Shown here piece after piece: positions 8,477 through 16,389 of a stretch of DNA of 64,000 nucleotides. The notes beneath the pieces were generated by a model, which saw only the letters and a program-made list of their open reading frames with translations, had not been told where the DNA came from and did not search any database. The position numbers and the translations under genes are program-made. Position 1 is the stretch's first letter. Each line of letters opens with the position of its first letter. Source of the stretch: Candidatus Omnitrophota bacterium. Lineage in GTDB: Bacteria > Omnitrophota > Gorgyraeia > Gygaellales > JAQTUX01. The stretch is taken from the NCBI GenBank assembly GCA_028707125.1, contig JAQTUX010000001.1, forward strand, positions 492,807 through 556,806, read 5' to 3'.

Positions 8477-9615
8477 GAATAGTCGGCGATAAAAAAGGCG
8501 CCGTGCTTATATTCTGCTATTTTGTAATAGCCATGCTGGCTATAGCGGGCGCCGGGATCTTCGGCTTTGGCATCGTCGAGTTAAGGTCCGCTTCCGTATA
8601 CCGCGATTCTACCAAGGCATTCTGGCTGGCAGAGGGGGGCCTGCAAGAGGCATTTTATCAGTTAAGACAGGATATCAACTGGGCGCCTGAACCGGTATCC
8701 TTCGGCGGCTTCACGGATGGTTCGGCATCGGTAACGGTTGAAAACCTGGGCAGTAAACTCAACATTGTTTCGGTGGGCAATTATGCTTCGCCTCAGGCCA
8801 CGTTCAATCGCGCGGTCTCGGCTGACGCCTATTTGATCCCTTCTCCCGCCGAGAACACCATTTCTTCCGGAGGCGACCTTGGCCTGTGGGGCGTATTTTC
8901 CGATTTAAGGGTGCACGACAAGACGAGGATAAGCGGAGAATTTGAAGAAAGCGGCCCCGGGGCGCAGAGCTGGTTTGAAGACAAGCAGGAGGGCGTAAAC
9001 TCCGATCACACCACGCTTAAGATACCGGATATGAACGATAACGGAACCGCCGATGAATTTGACGATTTCGTGCTTTTTGCCAGGGACGCGGTCGCGTCAG
9101 AGGACCCGGACGATGTGGTGTATATCCAGTCAAATAACGCGGTGCTTGTCTTCCCCGACGAGGACCTTGTCGGCAAGAAGATCGTATATGTGGAGGGTTC
9201 AACTCCGGGGAGCGGAGATATAAGTATAATATTTGACGGCACCTGGCAGGACGGCGAGGACCTGACATTTATTTCAACCGGGGACATAACCTATCTGGAG
9301 CCGCTGCAGTTCCAGTCAGAGGCGCGCCTGAGCACCATGTCCTGGGAGGATTATTCAGAGACGGCGATATTTATCAGCGCGCATGAAAGCGTGAACTACT
9401 CGCACGGGCAGAGCAATTTTGTCGATATATTTGAATGGGGCTCAACCACGGGCAACGTTATCTCCAACGGCGGCATCTCATTCACTGAGGTGTTGACTTA
9501 CAAGGAGTTTTATTTCAGCGACAGGTTTATGAACGGAGATTTCCCTCCGGGTTTTTACGGCCTGATCGCGGCCGGACAGCTGGGAGACGGCCTGTCTGAC
9601 TGGAGGGAAGAGTAG
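8473..9615 (+). CDS. PilX/GspK-like pilus-assembly protein
   Basis: This 380-residue protein has one N-terminal hydrophobic helix (about 10-33), then a segment typical of PilX/GspK-type minor pilins (STKAFWLAEGGLQEAFYQL). It lacks a clear G/FTLxE cleavage site: the start is KKGAVLIFCYFVIA. The remaining 300 residues are acidic and look like a secreted beta-rich domain. It is the third of three overlapping pilin-like genes and may cap the assembled fibre. Confidence 0.68.
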   Translation: MRIVGDKKGAVLIFCYFVIAMLAIAGAGIFGFGIVELRSASVYRDSTKAFWLAEGGLQEAFYQLRQDINWAPEPVSFGGFTDGSASVTVENLGSKLNIVSVGNYASPQATFNRAVSADAYLIPSPAENTISSGGDLGLWGVFSDLRVHDKTRISGEFEESGPGAQSWFEDKQEGVNSDHTTLKIPDMNDNGTADEFDDFVLFARDAVASEDPDDVVYIQSNNAVLVFPDEDLVGKKIVYVEGSTPGSGDISIIFDGTWQDGEDLTFISTGDITYLEPLQFQSEARLSTMSWEDYSETAIFISAHESVNYSHGQSNFVDIFEWGSTTGNVISNGGISFTEVLTYKEFYFSDRFMNGDFPPGFYGLIAAGQLGDGLSDWREE

Positions 9616-10122
9616 ATGATGAAGGCCGGGAAATCCCATATCGTATTTTTGATCGCCGCGGCCGGGCTGGCGCTCATCATTTTCTATTTTATATCGTCCA
9701 TTACGGAGAAAGCACAACTTGAGAATATAGAACCCGTTCCGTCGGAGGCGCGGAAGATAGAGGCGCCGAGGCGAACGCTTATTCCTTCGCGGCCGGAGGA
9801 CTATGGAATGATAGCGCTTTCTCCCGTTAACAGCCCGCGGGACCAGGGGCAGTGGGATGGGCTGATGATGAGCAAGGTGTCGGAGCTTAGAAGCGGATTG
9901 AAAGAGGGCCAGGTTGGAGCGATAAAGAAAGCTGTCGCCGAAGACCCCAGGAGGTCGCGGGAGAAGTTAAAGCTGGTTGATTCAAAGATCGAAGAGATGA
10001 AAGTGGTCTTATCATCGGACCCGAATAACGAGCAGGCGGCAGAGCGCCTGCGGAACCTGATGGCTTTAAAAAGTATCCACAAGGCAATGAAGGAAAACTT
10101 CGGCGCGGAAAAGGAGAGGTGA
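9616..10122 (+). CDS. Membrane-anchored hypothetical protein
   Basis: This 168-residue protein is not one I recognise. It has an N-terminal transmembrane helix (about 9-28), then a Pro-rich stretch and a highly charged, probably coiled-coil helical tail. The start could be either ATG of the ATGATG pair at 9616. It directly follows the third pilin-like gene and overlaps the next gene by 4 bases, so it is probably a structural or anchoring component of the same envelope operon. Confidence 0.6.
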   Translation: MMKAGKSHIVFLIAAAGLALIIFYFISSITEKAQLENIEPVPSEARKIEAPRRTLIPSRPEDYGMIALSPVNSPRDQGQWDGLMMSKVSELRSGLKEGQVGAIKKAVAEDPRRSREKLKLVDSKIEEMKVVLSSDPNNEQAAERLRNLMALKSIHKAMKENFGAEKER

Positions 10123-10553
10123 AGATGGCGAAATTGTTAACGGTAGCGGCGGTGTTGTTCGGTTTGTTGGGCTGCGCTTCAGTCAGGAAGGAAACCAGGG
10201 ACGCGCAGATCCAGCAGCTTCAAACGCAGGTCAGCGATCTAAGCGGTGAGCTTCAGAAAAAGGACGAAGAGATCGGTTATTTAGAGCGGCAGCTGGCAGC
10301 GGCCCAGACCCAAAGGGAAGAGATTACCTCCGCGCGGGAACGCGCGCCAAAAAAATCGCTGGACAGCAAAAAGAGGACCCGTAAGAACATTCAGCTCGCC
10401 CTGAAGAAGGCCGGCTATTATAAGGGCGAGATTGACGGCAAACTGGGGAAGGCGACAAAAAAGGCTGTCAGGGATTTTCAAAAGGCCAATGGTTTGAGCG
10501 CGGATGGGATAGTAGGAAAGGCGACCTGGGCCAAGTTAAGCGGGCATTTGTAA
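10119..10553 (+). CDS. Peptidoglycan-binding lipoprotein
   Basis: This 144-residue protein has a lipoprotein signal (VLFGLLGC, Cys at about 19), a coiled-coil segment (about 28-65) and a C-terminal peptidoglycan-binding domain of the PG_binding_1 type (NIQLALKKAGYYKGEID...AVRDFQKANGLSADG). It probably tethers the outer membrane or a complex to the cell wall. It overlaps the preceding gene and lies 27 bases before an OmpA-LysM gene with a similar wall-binding role. Confidence 0.85.
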   Translation: MKMAKLLTVAAVLFGLLGCASVRKETRDAQIQQLQTQVSDLSGELQKKDEEIGYLERQLAAAQTQREEITSARERAPKKSLDSKKRTRKNIQLALKKAGYYKGEIDGKLGKATKKAVRDFQKANGLSADGIVGKATWAKLSGHL

Positions 10554-10580
10554 TAAACAGCGGCTTGGAGGAAAACAGAC

Positions 10581-11573
10581 ATGTTGAAGACAATGAGATC
10601 CCCGAGGTTTCTGGCGTGTTCCCTGATGATGATCGTATTCTTCTGCGCGAGCAATGCTTTTACCTATGCTAAAGATAGAGAGGGAAAGCGCGAAAAAGAA
10701 TCAAAGGAACTGCAAAAACGTTTTGAATGGTGGCCTACCGACGCCAAACCCGCTCCCGTAAAAGACCCCGCGATGGGAGGATACTGGTGGATGCCGACAG
10801 AGCCGGGGACTGCCCGCCCCTGGGGCAACCGTGGCTACATTTATGTCTATAAAATAATCTTTGACTATAAGGAGGAAGAGCTCCCGCCGCCCAAGCCGCA
10901 GGAGCCGAGGGCGGCCCTGCTTATAAAGAAGATCATCAAGAACGTAAAGATCTATTTTGATTACGATAAGTCCGAATTGCGCGACGACGCGGTGGATATA
11001 CTGGAAAACGCCGTCAGGGTATTGGGAAGGAACCCCGATGCCAGCGTCCTCATAACCGGCAACTGCGATCTCCGCGGCTCGGAGGCATACAATGAAAAAC
11101 TGGGGCGAAGGCGGGGGGAGGCGGTAAGAAGATTTATGCTGGATAATGGTATCCCCGAAGAGAGGATACGCATAGTCAGCCGCGGCAAGCTGGACGCGAT
11201 AGCGCACGTAGACGACCTCGTGGGCATGCAGAAAGACAGGAACGCGCAGTTCACCATCGCCGAGGTGAAAGAGGTGATGATCCCCTATGGCGGCGAGGGA
11301 GAACAGGCCGCCGCGGAAGCGGAAGATATCTCGCAGGCGCAGGAGATAGAAGACGGCAAATACCTTATTGAAAAAGAGCAGGAAGTGACGTCTGAGGTGA
11401 GGATCTCCACAAAGGAATACAGGGTCAAGAAAGGCGATACGCTTTCAAGCATAGCCAAGGAGCAGCTGGGCAAGGCGCACCGCTGGAAATATCTTTACGA
11501 ATTGAATAAAGACAGGATCAAAGACCCCAATAAGCTCAAGGCAGGGCAGGAGATTGTCATTCCAGTAGAATAA
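10581..11573 (+). CDS. OmpA-family protein with C-terminal LysM domain
   Basis: This is a 330-residue exported protein with an N-terminal signal (about 1-30). An OmpA-like peptidoglycan-binding domain covers about 115-225; it has YFDYDKSELR, then GNCDLRGSEAYNEKLGRRR and DRNAQF. A LysM domain covers about 280-328 (YRVKKGDTLSSIAKEQLGK). Two wall-binding modules in one chain suggest an envelope anchor. The stop at 11573 lies inside the left att-like repeat of the tRNA-Leu element, so the original chromosome ran from this gene straight into tRNA-Leu. Confidence 0.9.
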   Translation: MLKTMRSPRFLACSLMMIVFFCASNAFTYAKDREGKREKESKELQKRFEWWPTDAKPAPVKDPAMGGYWWMPTEPGTARPWGNRGYIYVYKIIFDYKEEELPPPKPQEPRAALLIKKIIKNVKIYFDYDKSELRDDAVDILENAVRVLGRNPDASVLITGNCDLRGSEAYNEKLGRRRGEAVRRFMLDNGIPEERIRIVSRGKLDAIAHVDDLVGMQKDRNAQFTIAEVKEVMIPYGGEGEQAAAEAEDISQAQEIEDGKYLIEKEQEVTSEVRISTKEYRVKKGDTLSSIAKEQLGKAHRWKYLYELNKDRIKDPNKLKAGQEIVIPVE

Positions 11574-11594
11574 ATAGTGCGGAAGGAGAGATTT
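11572..11594. repeat. Left att-like direct repeat (tRNA-Leu 3' end)
   Basis: This 23-bp sequence contains the last 17 bases of the tRNA-Leu gene (acceptor and T-stem part) and is identical to 16237-16259. Duplication of a tRNA 3' end on either side of an insert is the usual footprint of site-specific integration. It overlaps the stop codon of the OmpA-LysM gene. Confidence 0.8.
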
Positions 11595-11595
11595 A

Positions 11596-11655
11596 CCCGA
11601 CCATCGTGCCACATAGGTCGGGATCCCGCCGAGAATTAGACAAGTAGCGGGAGAA
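11596..11655 (+). repeat. Left 60-bp double-hairpin direct repeat
   Basis: The repeat folds as CCCGACC...GGTCGGG (13-base loop) followed by TCCCGC...GCGGGA. It matches 16172-16231 in the same orientation: 47 of the 48 non-loop bases agree, while 12 bases in the second loop differ completely. Conserved stems with a free loop suggest that structure is what is kept. Confidence 0.7.
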
Positions 11656-11681
11656 CTCTCACAGAGCTATGGTGTCCTTCA

Positions 11682-11828
11682 TCTGAGGAATGCCCAAAAG
11701 GCCGTTTGTCAATTAACCTACTCGATTCAATCCTACTACAACCATACAAATCAATCAAGAGAATAGTCCCCGCGGGCTAGGCCGCTCGCTTCTTGCTAAT
11801 GCAATGCGTGTTCGGCTCGGCTTGGGGC
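11682..11828 (+). repeat. Outer 147-bp inverted repeat, left arm
   Basis: Every base is the reverse complement of 16006-16152. It contains no reading frame of note. Such a long perfect inverted repeat implies recent origin, gene conversion between the arms, or selection for identity. Confidence 0.9.
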
Positions 11829-11857
11829 TGGCGGCGGGCGGCGGCGCCAGCCCCAAG
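11821..11857. repeat. GC-rich hairpin on the left arm
   Basis: A 13-bp perfect stem (CTTGGGGCTGGCG with CGCCAGCCCCAAG) encloses an 11-base GC-rich loop. The right arm has its own unrelated but similar hairpin at the matching place (15912-15947). Confidence 0.7.
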
Positions 11858-11917
11858 CGTCCTAGCTTTCAATCCTTTTAAAACCTACCTATGCTCGGCC
11901 ACTATGCCGCATTCACC

Positions 11918-11949
11918 AAATAAAAAACTCGGCGGTGCGGCATGCCGAG
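11918..11949 (-). terminator. Outward-facing terminator, left arm of the element
   Basis: Read on the minus strand, CTCGGC...GCCGAG is followed by TTTTTTATTT. It would stop transcription leaving the element core to the left, and it mirrors the terminator at 15812-15843. Confidence 0.55.
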
Positions 11950-12037
11950 CTTCTTGGTGGAAAACTTAGTATTCTCCTTACCAGAACTAATACTAACTAT
12001 ACTTGCGTCTTGAGATTAAAAGAGTTACAATGAAAAC
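11928..12037 (+). repeat. Inner 110-bp inverted repeat, left arm (promoter/leader)
   Basis: It matches the reverse complement of 15724-15833 with one difference (base 12013). Weaker similarity continues outwards to about 11870. The repeat ends on the base before the ATG of the 410-residue gene, so both cargo genes would be expressed from the same promoter and leader sequence. A possible -10 box TATACT lies at 11998-12003, and at 15763-15758 on the other arm. Confidence 0.85.
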
Positions 12038-13270
12038 ATGGAAAATTATGTAAAGGAAATGTATTTGGATATTGTTAAGTCAAAAATTGCTGCCTATAAA
12101 ATCCTTAATTTTGGTGATAAGTTTTCTTTAAAAGCACCTTCTAAAATTAACTGTAAAGATTTTAAAGAGCTTATTGCAAAGCTTGAAAATGAGACTTTAC
12201 AAGATGGTGCAATAGTCACTTTAGATGGTTATTTTTCAAATTATGCCCAAATGTATTTCCCATTGACATATATGCCTTCAATCCCGTCTGTGGCTAAAAT
12301 AGAGGAAATTGAAGAAGCACATCAAATCACGGAGGATATTATTATTCCTCGAGTAAAAGGAAACTTGCAGTTTTCGTTCAAGAGTTTTCAATTACCAATA
12401 GAAAATATTCCGGTTTTAAATATTGAAAATAGACAGTGGAAAATTGGATTCTTGTATCCTAAGGAATTTTCGGGTTTTAATTTTGAAGAAGATAAAACAC
12501 CTGAGAAGAATAAATTAAGAGAGCTACGCTTAAAAATCCCCTCTTCCGCAACACCGGTTTTGGTTCTTTATGACAATTCTGTTTATTCTCAATTTACGGA
12601 AAGCGACGTAATAATTACCGCACAAGTTGCCGTCTTGGACAAAGCGCTTGTTGATGAATTCGGATGTTGTTTAGGGGACTTACAGTATTTATTACAAAGG
12701 AATTCATTTTTTAGAAAAAAGGAAGATACTAATGCCTTATGTTTAATCCTTAACAAATTCACTGGCGGGATAAAAAATAGTGTAAAACGAGAAGTCGAGG
12801 GGACTTTGTTATTGGAAGCATATTTTAGAAAGGAGATGCATGTAACTGAACAAGGTTTATCAAAAGCCTTACCCAATGCTCCTGGTGGCTTGCGTATAGC
12901 TAATTACCCGCCTTATGCACAAGCAGGATATGGGGCAAGTATACCTACCAATAAAGTTAATTTTGTTTTACGCCAACCGTTAACCTTCTCAATCTTAACT
13001 AATTCGTCAGTTAATAAAGAAGTTTTGTTAAAAGACATTGAGTTAATGCGCATACATTTTATGCTATTTATTCGTAATATATGCGCAATAAAAGCGAGCG
13101 AGCGTAAAATTAGTCTTTCTCCTCCCGATATATTTTTCTTATCTTCAATATATGAAAAGAGTTTATTCGGAATAGATAATTTCTTGAAAGCTGCAGGCGG
13201 AATTGAAGGAGTTAAAGGATTGGCAGGCTTTAATGAAACTAGAAACTGGCTTTGGGACTTCTGTTCTTAA
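12038..13270 (+). CDS. Element cargo protein A, unknown function
   Basis: I do not recognise this 410-residue protein. It has no signal peptide or clear transmembrane helix and looks like a soluble mixed alpha/beta protein. Visible stretches include VTLDGYFSNYAQMYFP (about 63-78), SDVIITAQVAVLDKALVDEFG and a helical C-terminus. No nuclease, kinase or helicase motif is evident. It is A+T-rich, and its ATG directly follows the end of the inner inverted repeat. It converges with and overlaps by 4 bases the gene for the 810-residue helical-repeat protein, its probable partner. ATG 12038 is in a poor ribosome-binding context; a 7-codon out-of-frame frame starts at 12030 and overlaps the start. Confidence 0.7.
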   Translation: MENYVKEMYLDIVKSKIAAYKILNFGDKFSLKAPSKINCKDFKELIAKLENETLQDGAIVTLDGYFSNYAQMYFPLTYMPSIPSVAKIEEIEEAHQITEDIIIPRVKGNLQFSFKSFQLPIENIPVLNIENRQWKIGFLYPKEFSGFNFEEDKTPEKNKLRELRLKIPSSATPVLVLYDNSVYSQFTESDVIITAQVAVLDKALVDEFGCCLGDLQYLLQRNSFFRKKEDTNALCLILNKFTGGIKNSVKREVEGTLLLEAYFRKEMHVTEQGLSKALPNAPGGLRIANYPPYAQAGYGASIPTNKVNFVLRQPLTFSILTNSSVNKEVLLKDIELMRIHFMLFIRNICAIKASERKISLSPPDIFFLSSIYEKSLFGIDNFLKAAGGIEGVKGLAGFNETRNWLWDFCS

Positions 13271-15699
13271 GAGAGACAAAAGAATAAGTGATATATTTTT
13301 AGTTTTGTTCTCCATTTAGTTACGTGCAGGGAACTAAAGGTTTTTCCCGGTGTACCAACATCTATTTCTATGATTTCCAGACTATCTTTTTCAAAATCGT
13401 CAAAATCCGTCACGCACTTTTGAGCTCTATTGATTGTACCTACAAAGTCCTGATCTTTGAAAAAGGTTACCAAAAAAGCAAATTTCTGCTTGTCTGTCAA
13501 ATTACCCAACAATTGTTTTTCTTTTGATTTGTAGTATTCTTCGCCTTTCCAGACTAAACACTCACTAATAGCCTTTTCCTTATCAATCGCAATATGAATA
13601 TCTGTTTTTCCTTCTCCGTGCTTGCTTTCTCGAGTTGCAGCTTCGCCAATTTGGGGAATATTTTGTAATTGCACTAACATAATATCTCTTAAATGTTCTT
13701 CACCCTGACTTCTGCAAGTGCCTCTTATTTCTTCAAGACGATTGCCCACGTTAAGCAAAGACTTAAAAACAAGTGTTTCGAAATCTTCTATTGGCGCTTC
13801 TTCATCTACATTATTCTTATCTAAGGGTGATCTTTGCGCTAGTAGCTGATTCTGATAATCAAGACGTAGTTCCTTAATCTCTTGATTACTCTTCAATTTT
13901 CTATAATCTTCTTGAAGCAATTTTTCTGCGATTTGCATCTCTTTTTGAAGACTTGACAATTTTGGTAATTCTTTAACTGCTTGTCTAAAAACTTCTACTG
14001 ATAGATCAAATTGACCCCTGTCTCTCAATAACCAACCTTTTCCTCTATAAGCCATTTCTTTTGTATTTGCATTTCCCTTAGCTATAATGTCATCAAATAT
14101 AGATAAGGCCCTTTGATCTAATTCTTGTTTTTTTGCAGCATTTTCTGGCAGATCTCCTAATAATTTATAATATTCCGCTTCAAAAAGATTATTAAGTAAT
14201 TTCGCATCAAAGGGGAGAAACTCTAGACACATTCTTGCTTGAGACTTCTTAGCTTCAATTTTTATATACGCGGCTAAATGAAGTAGAGATTTTCTTCGAT
14301 AAATATCTTTCTTAGATTCATCGGATTCATTTTCGATAAGAATTTGATACAATTTGTGACACGCAAGATCATAAACTTCAATATGGCTTGTAAGCAATAA
14401 ATTATTTGCTGCTATTCCTATAGCTTCGATATTTTTTGGAAAGGACAAGTGGGATGAAATAGCCAAGAAAGCTAAACCTGAGTATAAGTTGCCTTCTAAG
14501 AAATACCCGCCGGCTTGAAAAGCTTTAGAAGCTCTAAATTGAAGGTAAACTAGTCTTTTACTATTGTTACTTACTAAACCATAACTAATAGCTTGTACCA
14601 AAAACAACTCCCCCAAAGACTTATAATAGAGCCTCTTTGCTTTAGTTGATTTCAATATACGAAGTGCATCCTTATAAAGAATAATTCTTTCTTTAAAAGA
14701 AACGTTTTGAGCATTTGCAAGTATTAACTTTGATAGAGCTTCGCAAATTTGAGATTTTTCAATGGCTGTCGGTTCTTTTTTGAATAATTCTGCTGCCTTA
14801 AGAAAAAGGGCTGATTTTTCTTTTGGGTCACCTGAATGTCTTGCTTTTAGTTCTTCAATTGTTCCCTTGAGTTCATAAAGCAAGAATTTATCAGCAGTCT
14901 TTTCGGTTTCTCCACATGCTTCTTCTAAATATTGAATTCGTTTATTGAAATCATTCTGAAAATACGAGGCGGCCCTCAGATAAGCAGATTTAACCTTCGC
15001 TAAACATTCAGGATTATCTGCTTTCTCGGCATGTTCACAAGCTTTTTTAAGCGCTGGAAGACATTCGGGAGAAAAAGAGCTATAATAATATAAAGAAGAA
15101 TACAGGTAATGAAAACTCATGTACAAATTGAACTTTTTCTCGTCTCCTGCCTTACTATATTCTTCTGCACACTCCTTAAATAATTCACCCATCTTTTTTG
15201 TATCATGTTTCTTAGCTTCTGTAGTAATCTGTACTAACGCCTCGCACCGTTTTGCCTTTGCAATATGAATATCTTTCTGTGCTTGCAGATAATAATCACC
15301 ATTTTTAGCAATTTCTTCTGGACTAAGCGATTTTACTTTAGATAATTCATATGCTTCTTGTTCATAAAGCTTAGCTTTTTTGTGCTTATTTTTTTCTTCT
15401 CCTGCTAAATAAGCTAAATAAGCTGCCTTCATTGCACGATAAAAGTTCTTGTCACCACTTTCCTTGAAAGCCTCTAAGCATTTAGCAAAATTTTCTTTTT
15501 TATTTTCTGGGGCATCGGCAGCAACTTTTGATAAGTAATACATGCCAAGCATTTGAAATCCGCTTTTTTTATCTCCAGCAGTTATATATAATTCATGGGC
15601 CTTGAAAAAATGAGGAATTCTCTCTAGGAAAGAAATTTCATCTTTTTGTGCCAATTCTTGTTCTGCTTGCGCTTCTTTTAATAATTGCTCTTTAGTCAT
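13267..15699 (-). CDS. Element cargo protein B: helical-repeat protein with PD-(D/E)XK-like C-terminus
   Basis: This is an 810-residue protein. Residues about 1-640 are almost entirely helical and look like TPR-type repeats (paired helices with Ala, Tyr and Leu at spaced positions; for example NTKEMAYRGKGWLLRDRGQFDLSVEVFRQ, shown here only as a landmark near 560-590). The C-terminal 150 residues have the layout of a restriction-endonuclease-like fold: GKTDIHI (Asp700), a spacer, then SECLVWKG (Glu713) and QLLGNLTDKQKFAFLVTFF. The usual lysine of E-x-K is leucine here (ECL), although WKG keeps a nearby lysine at 718. Large repeat domains joined to such nucleases are common in anti-phage proteins. 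A defence role is inference. Confidence 0.72.
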   Translation of the reverse strand: MTKEQLLKEAQAEQELAQKDEISFLERIPHFFKAHELYITAGDKKSGFQMLGMYYLSKVAADAPENKKENFAKCLEAFKESGDKNFYRAMKAAYLAYLAGEEKNKHKKAKLYEQEAYELSKVKSLSPEEIAKNGDYYLQAQKDIHIAKAKRCEALVQITTEAKKHDTKKMGELFKECAEEYSKAGDEKKFNLYMSFHYLYSSLYYYSSFSPECLPALKKACEHAEKADNPECLAKVKSAYLRAASYFQNDFNKRIQYLEEACGETEKTADKFLLYELKGTIEELKARHSGDPKEKSALFLKAAELFKKEPTAIEKSQICEALSKLILANAQNVSFKERIILYKDALRILKSTKAKRLYYKSLGELFLVQAISYGLVSNNSKRLVYLQFRASKAFQAGGYFLEGNLYSGLAFLAISSHLSFPKNIEAIGIAANNLLLTSHIEVYDLACHKLYQILIENESDESKKDIYRRKSLLHLAAYIKIEAKKSQARMCLEFLPFDAKLLNNLFEAEYYKLLGDLPENAAKKQELDQRALSIFDDIIAKGNANTKEMAYRGKGWLLRDRGQFDLSVEVFRQAVKELPKLSSLQKEMQIAEKLLQEDYRKLKSNQEIKELRLDYQNQLLAQRSPLDKNNVDEEAPIEDFETLVFKSLLNVGNRLEEIRGTCRSQGEEHLRDIMLVQLQNIPQIGEAATRESKHGEGKTDIHIAIDKEKAISECLVWKGEEYYKSKEKQLLGNLTDKQKFAFLVTFFKDQDFVGTINRAQKCVTDFDDFEKDSLEIIEIDVGTPGKTFSSLHVTKWRTKLKIYHLFFCLS

Positions 15700-15723
15700 C
15701 TAAAAGGTAGTTTGTGAACTTTC

Positions 15724-15833
15724 GTTTTCATTGTAACTCTTTTAATTTCAAGACGCAAGTATAGTTAGTATTAGTTCTGGTAAGGAGAATACTAAGTTTT
15801 CCACCAAGAAGCTCGGCATGCCGCACCGCCGAG
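15724..15833 (-). repeat. Inner 110-bp inverted repeat, right arm (promoter/leader)
   Basis: This is the mirror copy of 11928-12037, with one mismatch. It lies 24 bases upstream of the start of the helical-repeat gene. In this orientation a short frame beginning MKT opens at the same position as on the left arm. Confidence 0.85.
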
Positions 15834-15843
15834 CTTTTTTATT
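15812..15843 (+). terminator. Outward-facing terminator, right arm of the element
   Basis: AGCTCGGC pairs with GCCGAGCT and is followed by TTTTTATTT. It faces outwards and insulates the element core from the chromosome; its stem is longer by one base pair per side than its left-hand partner. Confidence 0.65.
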
Positions 15844-15911
15844 TGTTCATTGCGGCATGGTGGACGAGCCTGGATAGTTTTTTAGAAGGTTAAGCGAGGA
15901 CACTGCGGCTG

Positions 15912-15947
15912 GGGCTGCCCCCACCCAGCCCCAGCCGCAAACCGAGC
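15912..15947. repeat. GC-rich hairpin on the right arm
   Basis: A 14-bp perfect stem (TGCGGCTGGGGCTG with CAGCCCCAGCCGCA) lies between the two inverted-repeat arms. Its sequence differs from the left-arm hairpin, but position and shape agree. Confidence 0.7.
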
Positions 15948-16060
15948 TGAACACGCATAGCATTAGTAAGAAGCGAGCGGCCTAGCGAGCGCCAAGCGAA
16001 GGCCTGCCCCAAGCCGAGCCGAACACGCATTGCATTAGCAAGAAGCGAGCGGCCTAGCCC
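15940..16060 (+). repeat. Tandem partial repeat on the right arm only
   Basis: A stretch of about 46 bases at 15943-15988 recurs about 72 bases later at 16015-16060 with a few differences; both contain AAGAAGCGAGCGGCCTAGC. The second copy belongs to the 147-bp inverted repeat, so the right arm carries an extra, diverged copy that the left arm lacks. Confidence 0.6.
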
Positions 16061-16152
16061 GCGGGGACTATTCTCTTGATTGATTTGTATGGTTGTAGTA
16101 GGATTGAATCGAGTAGGTTAATTGACAAACGGCCTTTTGGGCATTCCTCAGA
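16006..16152 (-). repeat. Outer 147-bp inverted repeat, right arm
   Basis: This is the exact reverse complement of 11682-11828. Confidence 0.9.
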
Positions 16153-16171
16153 AGCAGTGAGGAGGGAGTTT

Positions 16172-16231
16172 CCCGACCATCGTGTCACATAGGTCGGGAT
16201 CCCGCCGAGTTACTATATAGCAGCGGGAGAA
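16172..16231 (+). repeat. Right 60-bp double-hairpin direct repeat
   Basis: It has the same length and orientation as 11596-11655, with two stems conserved and one loop freely changed. It ends 5 bases before the right att-like copy. Confidence 0.7.
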
Positions 16232-16236
16232 CCCGA

Positions 16237-16259
16237 AAATAGTGCGGAAGGAGAGATTT
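16237..16259. repeat. Right att-like direct repeat (inside intact tRNA-Leu)
   Basis: This 23-bp copy is identical to 11572-11594 and overlaps the 3' end of the intact tRNA-Leu gene, so the tRNA was restored by the insertion. Confidence 0.8.
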
Positions 16260-16325
16260 GAACTCTCACAGGGTTACCCCCACAACGCCCTGAACGTTGC
16301 GTGTCTGCCATTCCACCACTTCCGC
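16243..16325 (-). tRNA. tRNA-Leu(CAG)
   Basis: This is an 83-base cloverleaf with acceptor GCGGAAG/CTTCCGC and discriminator A. The anticodon stem CAACG/CGTTG has loop TTCAGGG, giving anticodon CAG. A long class II variable arm and a GAGAG/CTCTC T-stem are present. CCA is not encoded. It is the integration site of the 4.7-kb element. Confidence 0.95.
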
Positions 16326-16350
16326 GTTTTCTTCCTGAACTATCCCGCAT

Positions 16351-16378
16351 ATTTTACCCCTTTTGTCCGTAATGTCAA
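16351..16378 (-). promoter_or_regulatory. Promoter of tRNA-Leu
   Basis: On the minus strand, TTGACA (16378-16373), a 16-base spacer and TAAAAT (16356-16351) lie about 25 bases before the tRNA. It is divergent from the AEC transporter promoter. Confidence 0.7.
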
Positions 16379-16389
16379 AACAAAATGAA

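Larger units (their letters stand above)
11572..16259. mobile_element. 4.7-kb tRNA-Leu-associated element with nested repeats and two convergent cargo genes
   Basis: The element lies between two identical 23-bp copies (11572-11594 and 16237-16259) of the end of tRNA-Leu(CAG). Just inside are 60-bp direct repeats that fold into two hairpins, then a perfect 147-bp inverted repeat, a GC-rich hairpin on each arm, and a 110-bp inverted repeat that runs up to the two genes. The two genes converge and overlap by 4 bases. Both are visibly A+T-rich compared with the flanks, a sign of transfer. No integrase, transposase or relaxase is present, so the element must be moved in trans or be immobile. Confidence 0.8.

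Noticed and set aside
11577-11594. A second tRNA-Leu gene at the left end of the element
   Set aside because: Only the 3' acceptor/T-stem part is present; it is an att-like fragment.
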